The notes under the pieces: generated by a model
Seen by the model: the letters and a program-made list of their open reading frames with translations, nothing else
The model's database searches: none
What the model was told of the DNA's origin: nothing
Shown: piece after piece, positions 44,965 to 54,366 of the stretch
How positions within the stretch are numbered: position 1 is the stretch's first letter
Layout: the number at the start of each line of letters is the position of its first letter
Translations under genes and position numbers: made by a program
Origin: Streptomyces marispadix
GTDB taxonomy: Bacteria > Actinomycetota > Actinomycetes > Streptomycetales > Streptomycetaceae
NCBI RefSeq assembly: GCF_022524345.1
Contig: NZ_JAKWJU010000002.1
Span: 4,192,501 to 4,256,500 of the forward strand
Reading direction: 5' to 3'
Length of the DNA: 64,000 nt

Positions 44965-46073
44965 TGTCCGAGACCCACGAGTCCGCCCCGGTCACCCCGG
45001 TGTTCTCCGTACGCAATCTGTGGAAGGTGTTCGGTCCCAAAGCACATCGGGTGCCCGGCGACAAGGAACTCGCCGGGCTCTCCGCCGCCGAACTGACCAA
45101 GCGCACCGGCTGCACCGCCGCCGTACGCGACGTCTCGTTCGACGTACGCAAGGGCGAGGTCTTCGTCGTCATGGGCCTCTCCGGCTCCGGCAAGTCCACG
45201 CTCGTGCGCTGCCTCACCCGCCTCATCGAACCGACCGCCGGCGTGCTGGAGATGGACGGCGAGGACGTCCGCGGCATGGACAGGCACCGCCTGCGTGAGC
45301 TGCGCCGCCACCGCACCGCCATGGTCTTCCAGAACTTCGGCCTGCTGCCGCACCGCACGGTGACCGACAACGTCGCCTACGGCCTGGAGATACAGGGCGT
45401 CTCCAAGCAGGAACGCCGCGCCAAGGGCAACGAGATGGTCGAGAAGGTCGGCCTGGCGGGCCTGGGCGACCGCCGCCCCGTGCAGCTCTCCGGCGGCCAG
45501 CAGCAGCGCGTCGGCCTGGCCCGCGCGCTCGCCGTGGACCCCGAAGTCCTGCTGTTCGACGAGCCGTTCAGCGCCCTCGACCCGCTGATCCGCCGCGACA
45601 TGCAGGAGGAGGTCATCAGGCTGCACCGCGAGGAGGGCCGCACGATGATCTTCATCACCCACGACCTGTCCGAGGCACTGCGGCTCGGCGACCGCATCGC
45701 GCTGATGAGGGACGGCGAGATCGTGCAGCTCGGCACGCCCGAGGAGATCGTCGCCAACCCCGCCGACGACTACGTACGGGACTTCGTCCGCGACGTCCCC
45801 CGCGAACAGGTCATATCCGTGCGCCGCGCCATGCGCCCCGCCGACAAGGCCGAGGCCGACCGCGGCGCCGAACTCTCACCGGACACGCTGGTCTCCGACG
45901 CGATCGAGGCCGTCGCCCGCAGCGGCGAGAACCTCCGCGTCGTCGACGACGGCCGGACCATAGGCGTCGTCGACCACGCCTGCCTGCTCAACGTCGTCGC
46001 GGGCCTCGACGGCGACGACAACGGCAACGGCGAAGGCGACGCGGGCAAGGACAAGGAGGTGGCCGCCGTATGA
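44964..46073 (+). CDS. Glycine betaine/proline ABC transporter ATPase (OpuAA/ProV type)
   Basis: A 369-residue ATPase; ATG 44964 overlaps the previous stop, with GGGAGG about 10 bases upstream. Walker A is GLSGSGKST near 73, the Q-loop is [12 protein letters not shown], the ABC signature is [15 protein letters not shown] near 174, and Walker [13 protein letters not shown] and the H-loop FITHD are all intact. The N-terminal WKVFGP and the insertion before Walker A are typical of the OpuA/ProV branch. The C-terminal 90 residues resemble a single CBS-like module, which in OpuA senses ionic strength; the second CBS module is weak or missing. It energises uptake of betaine through the permease encoded downstream. 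Confidence 0.93.
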   Translation: MSETHESAPVTPVFSVRNLWKVFGPKAHRVPGDKELAGLSAAELTKRTGCTAAVRDVSFDVRKGEVFVVMGLSGSGKSTLVRCLTRLIEPTAGVLEMDGEDVRGMDRHRLRELRRHRTAMVFQNFGLLPHRTVTDNVAYGLEIQGVSKQERRAKGNEMVEKVGLAGLGDRRPVQLSGGQQQRVGLARALAVDPEVLLFDEPFSALDPLIRRDMQEEVIRLHREEGRTMIFITHDLSEALRLGDRIALMRDGEIVQLGTPEEIVANPADDYVRDFVRDVPREQVISVRRAMRPADKAEADRGAELSPDTLVSDAIEAVARSGENLRVVDDGRTIGVVDHACLLNVVAGLDGDDNGNGEGDAGKDKEVAAV

Positions 46074-46186
46074 GCATCCGCTTCGTGGCGCCCGCGCCCG
46101 TAGGACGGCGGGGCCGCTTCGGGCACGCTCCCTTCGGGGACGGCCGATTCCGGGACGACGACGGGACGGCGGTGACGAGCGAATGA
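46070..46186 (+). CDS. 38-codon small ORF coupled to both transporter genes
   Basis: This ORF starts at ATG 46070 in an ATGA overlap with the ATPase stop and ends at TGA 46184-46186 in an ATGA overlap with the permease start. It fills the gap between the two genes exactly. The product is basic at first, then acidic ([18 protein letters not shown], ending [10 protein letters not shown]), with no membrane helix. AAGGAGG lies 11 bases before the start. The two-sided coupling argues that ribosomes do pass through it. It could be a real small protein or a translational coupling device for the permease; no homologue is known to me. Confidence 0.6.
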   Translation: MSIRFVAPAPVGRRGRFGHAPFGDGRFRDDDGTAVTSE

Positions 46187-48222
46187 GCACCCCCACCATT
46201 CCGGAGCAGGGCGAGAAGGTCACCGACGCCCCCGCCCCGAAGGCCGACGAGCGGCCCGAGCAGCCGAGCGCGCCCGGCGGCCTCGCCGTGCTCGCCCGCG
46301 ACCCCAAGGTGCTGGCGGTGCTGTTCGCACTGCTGGTCGTGGTCGTCAGCGCCGCCGTGACCGGGTCCGGCGTATGGCCCGGCGGCTGGACCGTCGACAT
46401 CAAGACACCGCTGAACGACCTGGACAACTGGCTCGTCGACAACCGCGAGAAGAGCCCGATCTTCCTCTACTTCCTGCTGCACATCAGCAACTCCGCCGAG
46501 TCCTCGGTGGACGCCATCGTCAGCCTCTTCGACGCGATGGGCTGGGTCGGCGTCACCGTCGTCGGCACGCTGGTGGGCTGGGCGGCCGGAGGCTCCGACC
46601 TCTCCCGCCGTGCCCTGCGCACGGGCGCCACGACGCTCGGCGTCTTCGTCGCTTGCGGTGTGCTGGAGATGTGGGAAGCCACGATGGAGACGCTGGCCCT
46701 GATGACGGTGGCGGTCTTCGCCTCCGCCGTGCTGGGCCTGCTGCTGGGCCTGGGAGCCGGACTCTCCGACCGCTTCGAGAAGATGCTCCGCCCCGTCTTC
46801 GACACCATGCAGGTCATGCCGGCCTTCGCCTATCTGCTGCCGCTGCTGCTGATGTTCGGCGTAGGGGTGCCCTCCGCGCTGATCGCGACCGTCATCTACG
46901 CGGCTCCGCCGATGGCACGCCTCACCTCGCTGGGGCTGCGCAGCGCCGACCCGGCGGCGCTGGAGGCGTCCGCCTCGCTGGGCGCCAGCTCCTGGCAGCG
47001 GCTGTGGACGGCCCGGCTGCCGCTGGCACGCAAGCAGATGATGCTCGGCCTCAACCAGGCCATCATGATGTGCCTGTCGATGGTCGTCCTCGCCTCCCTC
47101 ATCGGCTCCGAGGGCCTGGGCGACGAGATCTACCAGGCGCTCGGCAGCCTCGACGTCGGCACCGCGCTCACCGCGGGCGTCGCCGTCGTGCTGATCGCGG
47201 TGCTGCTGGACCGTACGACCGCGGCCGCGGGGGAGCGGCTCGACGCCACCGTCAACGTCGGGGCGACGAAGCTCATGACCCGCGTGCGGCTCGCCGTCTG
47301 GGGCCTGGTCCTCGTACTGATCGGCGTGTTCTCCGCGATCGGTTCCTCCCTCGGTGAGCGCGAGTGGCCGGAGGCGTGGACGGTGGACCTGACGCGTCCG
47401 CTCCAGGACGCCGTCGACTGGCTGACCGACACGATCGGTTCCGGCGTCCCGGTGGTGGGAGGCACCGAGGTGTGGGCGCACGGCTTCACCGACTACATGC
47501 TCAATCCCCTCCGCTCGGGCCTGCTCACCACCCCCTGGTGGGCGCTGGCCCTCCTGGTCGCCGTCGTCGGCTGGGTCGTCAGTACGTGGCGGGCCGCGCT
47601 GACCGGCGTGATCTGCCTCGGCCTGATCGGCGTGATGGGCCTGTGGGAGAAGTCGATGGACACCTTCTCCCAGGTGCTCGGCGGCCTCGTGGTGACCGTG
47701 GCCATCGGCATCCTGTTCGGCATCCTCGCTGCCCGTATCGAGCGCGTGGAGCGGATGATGCGTCCGGTGCTCGACACGATGCAGACGATGCCGCAGTTCG
47801 TGTATCTGATCCCGGTGATCGCCCTCGTCGGCCTCAGCCGCAGCGCGGGCATCATCGCGGCCGTCATCTACGCCTGTCCCGCCGTCATCCGCATCACCGC
47901 GCAGGGACTGCGTTACGTCGACCCCGCGGCGATGGAGGCGTCCCGCTCCCTCGGTGCGACCGGCAGGCAGCAGCTTCTCGGCGTCCAGCTTCCGCTGGCC
48001 CGCAAGTCGCTGCTCGTCGGCGTCAACCAGGGTGTCGTACTGGTGCTTTCGATGGTCGTCATCGCCGGTCTCATCGGCGGCGGCGCGCTGGGCTACGACG
48101 TCGTGCAGGGCCTGTCCAAGGGCGACCTCTCGCAGGGTCTGCCCGCGGGCGTGGCCATCGTCTGCCTCGGCATCATGCTCGACCGGATCTCCCAGCCCGC
48201 CGGAGCGCGCCCCCGTGAGTAG
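46183..48222 (+). CDS. Betaine ABC transporter permease, double-length fusion
   Basis: A 679-residue membrane protein made of two tandem ProW/OpuAB-like permease domains. Each half has its own EAA loop (EASASLGASSWQRLW near 265; EASRSLGATGRQQLL near 585) followed by ARLPLARKQMMLGLNQAIMM and VQLPLARKSLLVGVNQGVVL respectively. Each half also has the VFDTMQVMPAFAYLLP / VLDTMQTMPQFVYLIP signature. Most family members are single-domain and work as dimers, so here the dimer is fused into one chain. There is a proline-rich N-terminal tail of about 35 residues. It is coupled to the small ORF by ATGA. Confidence 0.93.
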   Translation: MSTPTIPEQGEKVTDAPAPKADERPEQPSAPGGLAVLARDPKVLAVLFALLVVVVSAAVTGSGVWPGGWTVDIKTPLNDLDNWLVDNREKSPIFLYFLLHISNSAESSVDAIVSLFDAMGWVGVTVVGTLVGWAAGGSDLSRRALRTGATTLGVFVACGVLEMWEATMETLALMTVAVFASAVLGLLLGLGAGLSDRFEKMLRPVFDTMQVMPAFAYLLPLLLMFGVGVPSALIATVIYAAPPMARLTSLGLRSADPAALEASASLGASSWQRLWTARLPLARKQMMLGLNQAIMMCLSMVVLASLIGSEGLGDEIYQALGSLDVGTALTAGVAVVLIAVLLDRTTAAAGERLDATVNVGATKLMTRVRLAVWGLVLVLIGVFSAIGSSLGEREWPEAWTVDLTRPLQDAVDWLTDTIGSGVPVVGGTEVWAHGFTDYMLNPLRSGLLTTPWWALALLVAVVGWVVSTWRAALTGVICLGLIGVMGLWEKSMDTFSQVLGGLVVTVAIGILFGILAARIERVERMMRPVLDTMQTMPQFVYLIPVIALVGLSRSAGIIAAVIYACPAVIRITAQGLRYVDPAAMEASRSLGATGRQQLLGVQLPLARKSLLVGVNQGVVLVLSMVVIAGLIGGGALGYDVVQGLSKGDLSQGLPAGVAIVCLGIMLDRISQPAGARPRE

Positions 48223-48292
48223 GCGCCCACAGAACGCACCCCCCACCCCCGACGGAATCCCCGTACCCGAGAAGAGAAAACAGGTCACAGAC

Positions 48293-49252
48293 ATGCAGAA
48301 GAAGCAGATACGCACCACACTCGTCGCCGGTATCGGAATCCTCGGCGCCCTCTCCCTCAGCGCGTGCGGCGCCGCCGACACCAGCAGCAGCGGAGGCAAG
48401 GACGACAAAGTCGTGCTCGCTGAACCTTCCTGGGTAGGCGCGCAGGCCAACGCCGCCGTCGTGAAGAAGCTCATGGAGGACGAACTCGACGTCAAGGTCG
48501 AGGCCAAGCAGATGGACGAGCCGGTCGCCTTCGACGCGCTCGACAGCGGCAAGGCCGACGCCATCCTCGAGGACTGGCACGGCGTACCGAAGAAGCAGAA
48601 GAAGTACGTCGACGAGAAGAAGACCGTCGTCTCCGGCGGCGACCTCGGAGTCGTCGGTCACATCGGCTGGTTCGTGCCGAAGTACTACGCGGACAAGCAC
48701 CCCGACATCAAGAACTGGAAGAACCTCAACAAGTACGCGAAGGACTTCCGCACGTCGGAGAGCGGCGACAAGGGCCACTTCATCGGTGCCGCCCCGTCGT
48801 ACTCGCAGCACGACAAGGAACTGATCAAGAACCTCAAGCTGGACTACAAGCACATCCCCAGCGGTGCCGAGGCGGCGCAGCTCAAGGAGATCCAGCGGCT
48901 CTACAACGCCAAGAAGCCGTTCCTCACCTACTGGTGGGAGCCGCAGTGGATGAACAACAAGATCGACATGACCGAGATCGAGCTGCCGAAGTACACGCCG
49001 GGCTGTGAGGAGCCGCCGGCGAAGGCCAAGTGCGGCTACGAGACGAACCAGTTGGAGAAGTTCCTCAACGCCGACTTCGCCAAGGGCAACAGCGACGCCG
49101 CGAAGTTCATCAAGAACTTCAAGTGGACCACCAAGGACCAGAACGAGGTCGCGGGCAACATCGCCGGCAAGAAGATGAAGCCGGAGGACGCGGCCGAGAA
49201 GTGGATCAAGGCGAACAAGTCCACGTGGGAGAAGTGGCTGCCGAAGAAGTGA
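48293..49252 (+). CDS. Glycine betaine-binding lipoprotein (OpuAC/ProX type)
   Basis: A 319-residue substrate-binding protein; ATG 48293. The lipobox LSAC places the lipid-modified Cys at 25. The mature part is an ABC-type periplasmic-binding fold (KVVLAEPSWVGAQANAAVV near 39). Trp/Tyr residues that can form the aromatic cage for a quaternary amine are plentiful (DWHG, TYWWEPQWMN near 225, SYSQHD). It ends in Lys-rich helices. It is the last gene of the operon, 70 bases after the permease and followed by a very strong hairpin. The ligand is inferred from the adjacent betaine biosynthesis genes. Confidence 0.92.
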   Translation: MQKKQIRTTLVAGIGILGALSLSACGAADTSSSGGKDDKVVLAEPSWVGAQANAAVVKKLMEDELDVKVEAKQMDEPVAFDALDSGKADAILEDWHGVPKKQKKYVDEKKTVVSGGDLGVVGHIGWFVPKYYADKHPDIKNWKNLNKYAKDFRTSESGDKGHFIGAAPSYSQHDKELIKNLKLDYKHIPSGAEAAQLKEIQRLYNAKKPFLTYWWEPQWMNNKIDMTEIELPKYTPGCEEPPAKAKCGYETNQLEKFLNADFAKGNSDAAKFIKNFKWTTKDQNEVAGNIAGKKMKPEDAAEKWIKANKSTWEKWLPKK

Positions 49253-49289
49253 CGCCGCCGCGCCTCGGCTGAGGCGCTCGCCCACTCAC

Positions 49290-49333
49290 GCCGACGGGCC
49301 GGGACACCGCTGAGGATGTCCCGGCCCGTCGGC
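49290..49333. terminator. Perfect 17-bp hairpin between the betaine operon and the phosphoesterase gene
   Basis: GCCGACGGGCCGGGACA (49290-49306) pairs exactly with 49317-49333 around a 10-base loop. It serves as a bidirectional terminator for two convergent transcripts. A smaller CGCCTC/GAGGCG hairpin lies just before it at 49261-49276. Confidence 0.85.
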
Positions 49334-49351
49334 GGTCGGTGCCCCTTCGTC

Positions 49352-50698
49352 TCACGCCTGCTTCGACGCCAGCCGTACGACCGTGACGTCGGGGTCCGCT
49401 CCGACCCGTACCGGAGGGCCCCACGCGCCCGCGCCCCGCGTCACATAGAGCTGGGTGTCGCCGAAGCGGTCGAGTCCGGCGACCGTCGGATTGGCGAGGG
49501 CGACGACCGCGTGGAAGGGGAAGATCTGGCCGCCGTGCGTGTGGCCGGAGAGCTGGAGGTCCACTCCGTGCCTGACCGACTCGTGGATCTGTACGGGCTG
49601 GTGCGCGAGGAGCACCGATGCGCGGGCGGGGTCGCGGTCGCCCAGTGCCTTCCCGAAGTCCGGGCCCTCGCCGCTGTCCTCGCCGCGTACGTCGTTGACG
49701 CCTGCCAGGTCGAAGCCGGGCAGTTCGACGCGTGCGTTCTGAAGCGGGTGCACATCGAGTTCCGGCAGGTACCCGACCCACTCGGCGGCGTCGCCGAAGT
49801 ACTCGTGATTGCCGGTCACGAAGAACGAACCGTGCCGCGAACGCAGTCGGCGCAGCGGCTCTGCCGCCGGGCCCAGGTCCTCCACGGTTCCGTCCACGAG
49901 GTCGCCGACGATGGCGACCAGATCGGGCTGGGCGCTGTTGATCGTTTCGACGATGCGCTCGGTGTGGGAGCGGCCCAGCACGGCGCCGAGATGGATGTCG
50001 CTGACGACGGCGATGCGGTAACCGTGCGCGGAGCGCGGCAACTTGGCGAGCGGCACGGTGACGCGCTTGAGCGTGGGCCCGTTGAGCAGGTTGTACGCGC
50101 CGCCGCCGACCGTGCCCGCGGCGGCGACGGCGGCACCGGCCGCGACGGTACGGGCCACGAAGAGCCGCCGCGACGTCACGCGGGAGTCTTCGGTGCCGCC
50201 GGTGTGGGACTCCGCGGCGGTGGATGCGGCCGCGCCGGGTTCCGTACCGGGCCCCGTGCCTTCGCCGTCCGCGACCGCGCCCGTGCCTGCGGCCGATTCG
50301 CCGGCCGGCACCGCGACCGGGCCCCCGCCTCCTTCCATCCCCGTAGCCGTAGCCGTAGCCGTAGCCCCGGCCGCGTCCCGCCGTTCCAACACCCGCCGCA
50401 GCAGCGGCCGTACGGCCTCACCCACCGCCAGCGCCATCAGCAGATACAGCAGCAGCGCCATCCAGAAGTAGCCGGGCCAGGCCAGCACCCGCTGCAACGT
50501 GAACGGCGTCTCGCTGCGCCCCACCGCCACATTCACGATCACCAGCACGGGCAGCGCGAACGCCAGCACCGTCCCCGTACGCCGCCAGACGCTCCCGCGT
50601 GCGGAGACGTCCCGTACGAGGCGTCGCCACAGATACCAGTGGGCGCACCCCAGCAGCACGAAGACCGTGAGCGCGATCGACACGAAGACAACGGCCAT
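49352..50698 (-). CDS. Membrane metallophosphoesterase (YaeI/calcineurin-like)
   Basis: A 448-residue protein; ATG 50698 with GAGGGGGG upstream. Three to four N-terminal membrane helices are followed by an Ala/Gly/Glu-rich linker (about 115-165) and a twin-arginine-like or anchor segment (SRRLFVARTVAAGAAVAAAG near 175). The catalytic domain has the complete set of dimetal motifs: VVSDIHLG near 230, GDLVDG near 262, GNHEY near 296, HQP near 365 and SGHTHGG near 384. Members of this family hydrolyse phosphoesters such as UDP-diacylglucosamine or other membrane substrates; the substrate here is unknown. Confidence 0.92.
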   Translation of the reverse strand: MAVVFVSIALTVFVLLGCAHWYLWRRLVRDVSARGSVWRRTGTVLAFALPVLVIVNVAVGRSETPFTLQRVLAWPGYFWMALLLYLLMALAVGEAVRPLLRRVLERRDAAGATATATATGMEGGGGPVAVPAGESAAGTGAVADGEGTGPGTEPGAAASTAAESHTGGTEDSRVTSRRLFVARTVAAGAAVAAAGTVGGGAYNLLNGPTLKRVTVPLAKLPRSAHGYRIAVVSDIHLGAVLGRSHTERIVETINSAQPDLVAIVGDLVDGTVEDLGPAAEPLRRLRSRHGSFFVTGNHEYFGDAAEWVGYLPELDVHPLQNARVELPGFDLAGVNDVRGEDSGEGPDFGKALGDRDPARASVLLAHQPVQIHESVRHGVDLQLSGHTHGGQIFPFHAVVALANPTVAGLDRFGDTQLYVTRGAGAWGPPVRVGADPDVTVVRLASKQA

Positions 50699-50711
50699 GG
50701 CCGTCCCCCCT

Positions 50712-50999
50712 CTACTCTCCGGGTCTGCCCCGGAGCGCCTTCAGCCCCCGGAGCCCGATGACGCCGATGGCGGTGCCCAGCAGGAACGACACGATCGCCA
50801 GCAGCAGATGGACCCAGAAGTAGCCGGTCGGGTCGCCGTGATCGTCGAAGGCGAGCCCGCTGCCGTCGCCCCACAGGTTCTTGACGAACGTGATCCAGAT
50901 GAACCACGACCAGACCCCGAAGGCGAACAGGAACCAGGACACGCGACGGCTCAGTTGGAGGGGCCGCCCTGGAGAGGACGCACCCGGAGACTGACTCAT
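50712..50999 (-). CDS. SCO4848-type small membrane protein
   Basis: A 95-residue protein; ATG 50999. It has a polar start, then two hydrophobic helices (RVSWFLFAFGVWSWFIWITF and YFWVHLLLAIVSFLLGTAIGVIGL) joined by a loop with NLWGDGSGLAFDDHG, and a basic end. This is a conserved two-helix family of Streptomyces of unknown function. It lies 13 bases upstream of the phosphoesterase on the same strand, so the two are co-transcribed. There is no Shine-Dalgarno site; a CATACT just before the ATG may be the -10 of a leaderless promoter. Divergent from the D-Ala-D-Ala carboxypeptidase. Confidence 0.85.
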   Translation of the reverse strand: MSQSPGASSPGRPLQLSRRVSWFLFAFGVWSWFIWITFVKNLWGDGSGLAFDDHGDPTGYFWVHLLLAIVSFLLGTAIGVIGLRGLKALRGRPGE

Positions 51000-51111
51000 G
51001 TGGTCAAGTATGGCTATCGGCCCAACCGAGTAGCCCGGGAGGGGCCGAATGAAGGGCCCCCTGAGGGACTGCGCTGTCCACAAGTGTTCGAAGGGCATGT
51101 AATTTCGCTCT

Positions 51112-52539
51112 GTGCCGACTTCCTCACTTCGCGCCGTCCGGACGTCCGCGACAGCCGCAGCCGCCGTGTCCCTCGCACTCATCGTCCCCGCATCGCTCAG
51201 CGGCACAGCACACGCCGCGTCGCCGGTGAAGGACCCCGAGCCGCCCTCCCGCATGTCGACGGTCGGCGGGAAACCGCTCGGCTCACCCGGTACGCAGATG
51301 AAGGCGAAGCCGGGCCAGAAGCCGCCGGAACTTCCGAAGGACCTCACCGCACGCTCCTGGATCGTCTCCGACGCCGAGTCGGGCGAGGTGCTGGCCTCGC
51401 ACAACGCGCACTGGAAGCTCCCCCCGGCCAGCACCCTGAAGATGCTCTTCGCCGACACCGTGCTGCCGAAGTTCCCGAAGACCAAGACGCACAAGGTCAA
51501 GGCGTCCGACCTGGAGGGGATGGGCGAGGGCAGCAGCCTCGTCGGCGTGAAGGAGGACCAGACCTACAGCGTGCGCGATCTGTGGCGCGGAGTCTTCCTG
51601 CGCTCCGGCAACGACGCGGTGCACGTCCTCGCCGCCATGAACGGCGGCAAGGACAAGACCGTGAGGGAGATGAACGAGGTAGCGGAGAAGCTGCACGCCG
51701 AGGACACCAACGTCGTCAGCCCCGACGGCTACGACAAGAAGGGCCAGGTCTCCTCCGCGTACGACCTGACGCTCTTCGCACGCTCCGGCATGCAGAAGGC
51801 CGACTTCCGCGAGTACGCCTCGACGGCACGCGCCGAGTTCCCCGGTGAGGAGAAGAAGGGGAAGAAGCGCGAGACGTACGAGATCCAGAACACCAACCGG
51901 CTGCTGACCGGGGACTTCGGGCTCGACCCGTACCCGGGCATCGCCGGGGTGAAGAACGGCTCGACCACGAACGCGGGGGCCACCTTCACAGGCGTCGCAC
52001 AGCACGGCGACCGCGTGCTGCTGGTGACCTGCATGCACCCCGACGGCGGTCAGGGCGGGCTCGAGGTCTACAAGGAGACCGCCAAGCTCTTCGACTGGGG
52101 CTTCAAGGCCGCCGGCAAGGTCAAGCCCGTCGGCGAACTCGTGGCACCGGCAGGCGCGGGCGAGTCCGGCAAGTCCGGCGACGCGGCCGACCGCAAGAAG
52201 GGCGCCGGGCAGGCCGCCGCCGGCAGCGGCGACGACGAGGGCTCCGGCGGAGCGGGTGTTGCTCTCGGCATCACCGGCGCCTGTCTGGTGCTGGTGGCCG
52301 TCGTGGCCTACGCGGTGCACCGCCGGTGGCCGATCCCGGATCTGGCACGGCTGCGCCGCCTGCCGTTCGGCCAGGGCCCCGGGACCGGTCCGGATGCGGG
52401 CGGCGCGGTGTCCGGCCGGGACGCGAAGGCGTCGGAGCCTGCCGGCTCCGGGCCGGGCCCCGAGTCCGGTTCTTCGTCCGGGTCCGGTCAGGAGCCGGAG
52501 GCCGGCACGGACCCCGTGGGCGCCCGCAAGCCCGACTGA
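51112..52539 (+). CDS. D-alanyl-D-alanine carboxypeptidase (penicillin-binding protein, S11)
   Basis: A 475-residue secreted, membrane-anchored enzyme that trims the terminal D-Ala from peptidoglycan stem peptides. The signal peptide ends THAA near 36. Catalytic motifs are Ser107-x-x-Lys110 (STLK), Ser165-Gly-Asn167 (SGN) and Lys281-Asn-Gly (KNG, where many homologues have KTG). A C-terminal membrane helix (LGITGACLVLVAVVAYAV near 395) and an acidic, Gly/Ser-rich tail follow. The GTG at 51112 has no ribosome-binding site, and TAATTT (51100-51105) lies seven bases upstream, so a leaderless mRNA is likely. Confidence 0.93.
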   Translation: MPTSSLRAVRTSATAAAAVSLALIVPASLSGTAHAASPVKDPEPPSRMSTVGGKPLGSPGTQMKAKPGQKPPELPKDLTARSWIVSDAESGEVLASHNAHWKLPPASTLKMLFADTVLPKFPKTKTHKVKASDLEGMGEGSSLVGVKEDQTYSVRDLWRGVFLRSGNDAVHVLAAMNGGKDKTVREMNEVAEKLHAEDTNVVSPDGYDKKGQVSSAYDLTLFARSGMQKADFREYASTARAEFPGEEKKGKKRETYEIQNTNRLLTGDFGLDPYPGIAGVKNGSTTNAGATFTGVAQHGDRVLLVTCMHPDGGQGGLEVYKETAKLFDWGFKAAGKVKPVGELVAPAGAGESGKSGDAADRKKGAGQAAAGSGDDEGSGGAGVALGITGACLVLVAVVAYAVHRRWPIPDLARLRRLPFGQGPGTGPDAGGAVSGRDAKASEPAGSGPGPESGSSSGSGQEPEAGTDPVGARKPD

Positions 52540-52609
52540 CGCCCCCCGACCCGCACTGCTCCTGCGACTTCGACCCGCGCCGCTCCCAGGACTTCGCCCC
52601 GCACTGCTG

Positions 52610-53632
52610 CTAGGACTTCCTGCCGTCCCTTGGCTCGTCCTGTGAAGTCGCCTCGCCGGGACCGTGCTCGGGGTCCGTTTCCTCCCCGGGCGGCTCCTCG
52701 TCCTCGGGCGGGGGAGCGGCGCGTTCGGTCTCGACCGGTTCGGGTGCGCCGCTGCCGAGCGCGTCGATCTCCTCGATGGGTCTGCGTGTGCGCTCCGTCG
52801 CCGTCCACGAGGCGCAGAACAGCATCAGCTTCGCCATGAAGCTGATCCACAGCAGCAGCGCGATGGGCGTACCGAACGCCCCGTAGAGACTCTTGGTGGC
52901 CACGCCCTGGAGATAGCCGCCCAGCAGCAGCTTCAGCAGCTCGAAACCGACGGCGCCCATCGTGCAGGCGAGCACCACCGCCCTGCGCGGCGGCCGTACT
53001 CCGGGCAGCACCGTCAGCGCGTACCACAGCAGCGCGAAGTCGGCGGCCACGGCGGCCCCGTAGCCGGCGGCGGTCAGCAGGAACGAGCCGATGCCGTTCT
53101 CGCGGATGCCGGCCTGACCGGCGGCCCAGCCGACCGCCGAGACCGCGAACGCGGAGCCCGCCAGCGAGAACAGCCCCACCAGGCCCAGTCCCGCGAGCGC
53201 CCCGAGGTCCTTCAGCTTCAGCACGACCGGGTTGCCCGGGTCCTCCTCCAGGTCCCACAGGGCGCGCAGGCTCTCCCTGAGCGTGCCCACCCAGTTGACG
53301 CCGGTGACGACCAGCAGCAGACCGGCTACGAGCCCGATCGTCCCGGCGTTGTCGGCGAGGGACCGCAGGTCCAACTCGTGGGAGATGCCCGGGACTTGAC
53401 GGTCGATCGTGTGCTGCACGGTCCGCAGGCGCCCGGACGTCAGCAGTGAGGCCCCGACGGCGGCGAAGACCGCGAGCATCGGAAAGAGCGAGATGAAGCT
53501 GGTGAAGGTGACGGACGCGGCGTGCCGGTTCCACTTGCGCTCGTCCAGGTGCTGGTAGACCCGCCAGACGCGGGTACGGAAGAACCACGCCGCCAGGGGA
53601 CCGATCACCGGCAGCCTCGTCAGCCACTCCAT
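52610..53632 (-). CDS. YihY/BrkB family membrane protein
   Basis: A 340-residue protein with six predicted helices (for example ASVTFTSFISLFPMLAVFA near 40, TIGLVAGLLLVVTGVNWVG near 100, and IALLLWISFMAKLMLFCASW near 255). The short Gly/Pro motif AFGTPIALLLW near the end is typical. The C-terminal 70 residues are acidic and Pro-rich. The family has been called BrkB or ribonuclease BN in older annotations, but it is a transporter-like membrane family of unclear function. No clear ribosome-binding site is seen before the ATG. It is convergent with the carboxypeptidase gene. Confidence 0.9.
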   Translation of the reverse strand: MEWLTRLPVIGPLAAWFFRTRVWRVYQHLDERKWNRHAASVTFTSFISLFPMLAVFAAVGASLLTSGRLRTVQHTIDRQVPGISHELDLRSLADNAGTIGLVAGLLLVVTGVNWVGTLRESLRALWDLEEDPGNPVVLKLKDLGALAGLGLVGLFSLAGSAFAVSAVGWAAGQAGIRENGIGSFLLTAAGYGAAVAADFALLWYALTVLPGVRPPRRAVVLACTMGAVGFELLKLLLGGYLQGVATKSLYGAFGTPIALLLWISFMAKLMLFCASWTATERTRRPIEEIDALGSGAPEPVETERAAPPPEDEEPPGEETDPEHGPGEATSQDEPRDGRKS

Positions 53633-53742
53633 GATCGCCGGTTACCCGCTGCACGCCCGCTCATCCGGCGGTGTGCGCAGCGGGCCGGTTCGACGAGTCA
53701 GGCCGTGTACGTCCGGCGGGCCGCCTCAGTCCGGCGTGCGTC

Positions 53743-54366
53743 TCAGTGCAGCGGCGCGAAGGAGTCCGCGCCGTCCTCACGCAGCGGGAACGTCTGCGGC
53801 ACCTGACGGGGCACGCCCGACACCGAGAGCGGAGTGTCCTCGCCGGACCCGAAGACGAACTTCCGCTGGAGCCGCCACACCAGGTCCGAGCCCTGCTCGT
53901 AGAGCGCGAAGCCCGTGGCCGTCCAGGACGCCTCGAAACCGGCCAGCTCCTCCTGCGCCCGGTCCATCGACTCCTCGGAGATGCCGTGCGCGACCGTGAC
54001 GTGCGGGTGGTACGGGAAGGCCAGCTCACGCGCCACCGGGCCCTCCGGCGCACGCACCTGCTCCTGTAGCCACGAGCACGCCGACGCGCCCTCGACGAGT
54101 TTCACGAAGACCACCGGCGAGAGCGGCCGGAAGGTGTCCGTGCCGGACAGCCGCAGCCTGAACGCACGACCCGCCGCCGCCACCCGCGCCAGATGCGCCT
54201 CGATCCGGGGACGGTCGGCCGGAGCGGCCTCGGTCGGCGGAAGCAGCGTGATGTGGGTGGGGATGCCATGAGCCGCCGGGTCGCCGAAGCTCGCACGCCT
54301 CTGCTGGAGCAGGCTGCCGTGCGGCTCGGGGACGGCGATCGATACGCCGAGCGTGACGGTCCCCAC
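53743..54366 (-). CDS. 2'-5' RNA ligase-like (2H phosphoesterase) protein
   Basis: A 207-residue protein; GTG 54366 with AAGGAG six bases upstream. The two histidine motifs of the 2H superfamily are present: HIT in THITLLPPT near 42 and HVT in YHPHVTVAHG near 128. These catalyse 2',3'-cyclic phosphodiester or 2'-5' linkage chemistry on RNA or nucleotides. The C-terminal ~40 residues are a family extension without known role. Which substrate it uses cannot be told. It may be transcribed after trpS, from which it is separated by 170 bases. Confidence 0.88.
   Translation of the reverse strand: MGTVTLGVSIAVPEPHGSLLQQRRASFGDPAAHGIPTHITLLPPTEAAPADRPRIEAHLARVAAAGRAFRLRLSGTDTFRPLSPVVFVKLVEGASACSWLQEQVRAPEGPVARELAFPYHPHVTVAHGISEESMDRAQEELAGFEASWTATGFALYEQGSDLVWRLQRKFVFGSGEDTPLSVSGVPRQVPQTFPLREDGADSFAPLH

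Noticed and set aside
45988..48564. Long minus-strand open frame opposite the betaine permease
   Set aside because: It is the mirror of a GC-rich real gene with clear permease motifs; its product is His/Asp/Arg-rich without domains.
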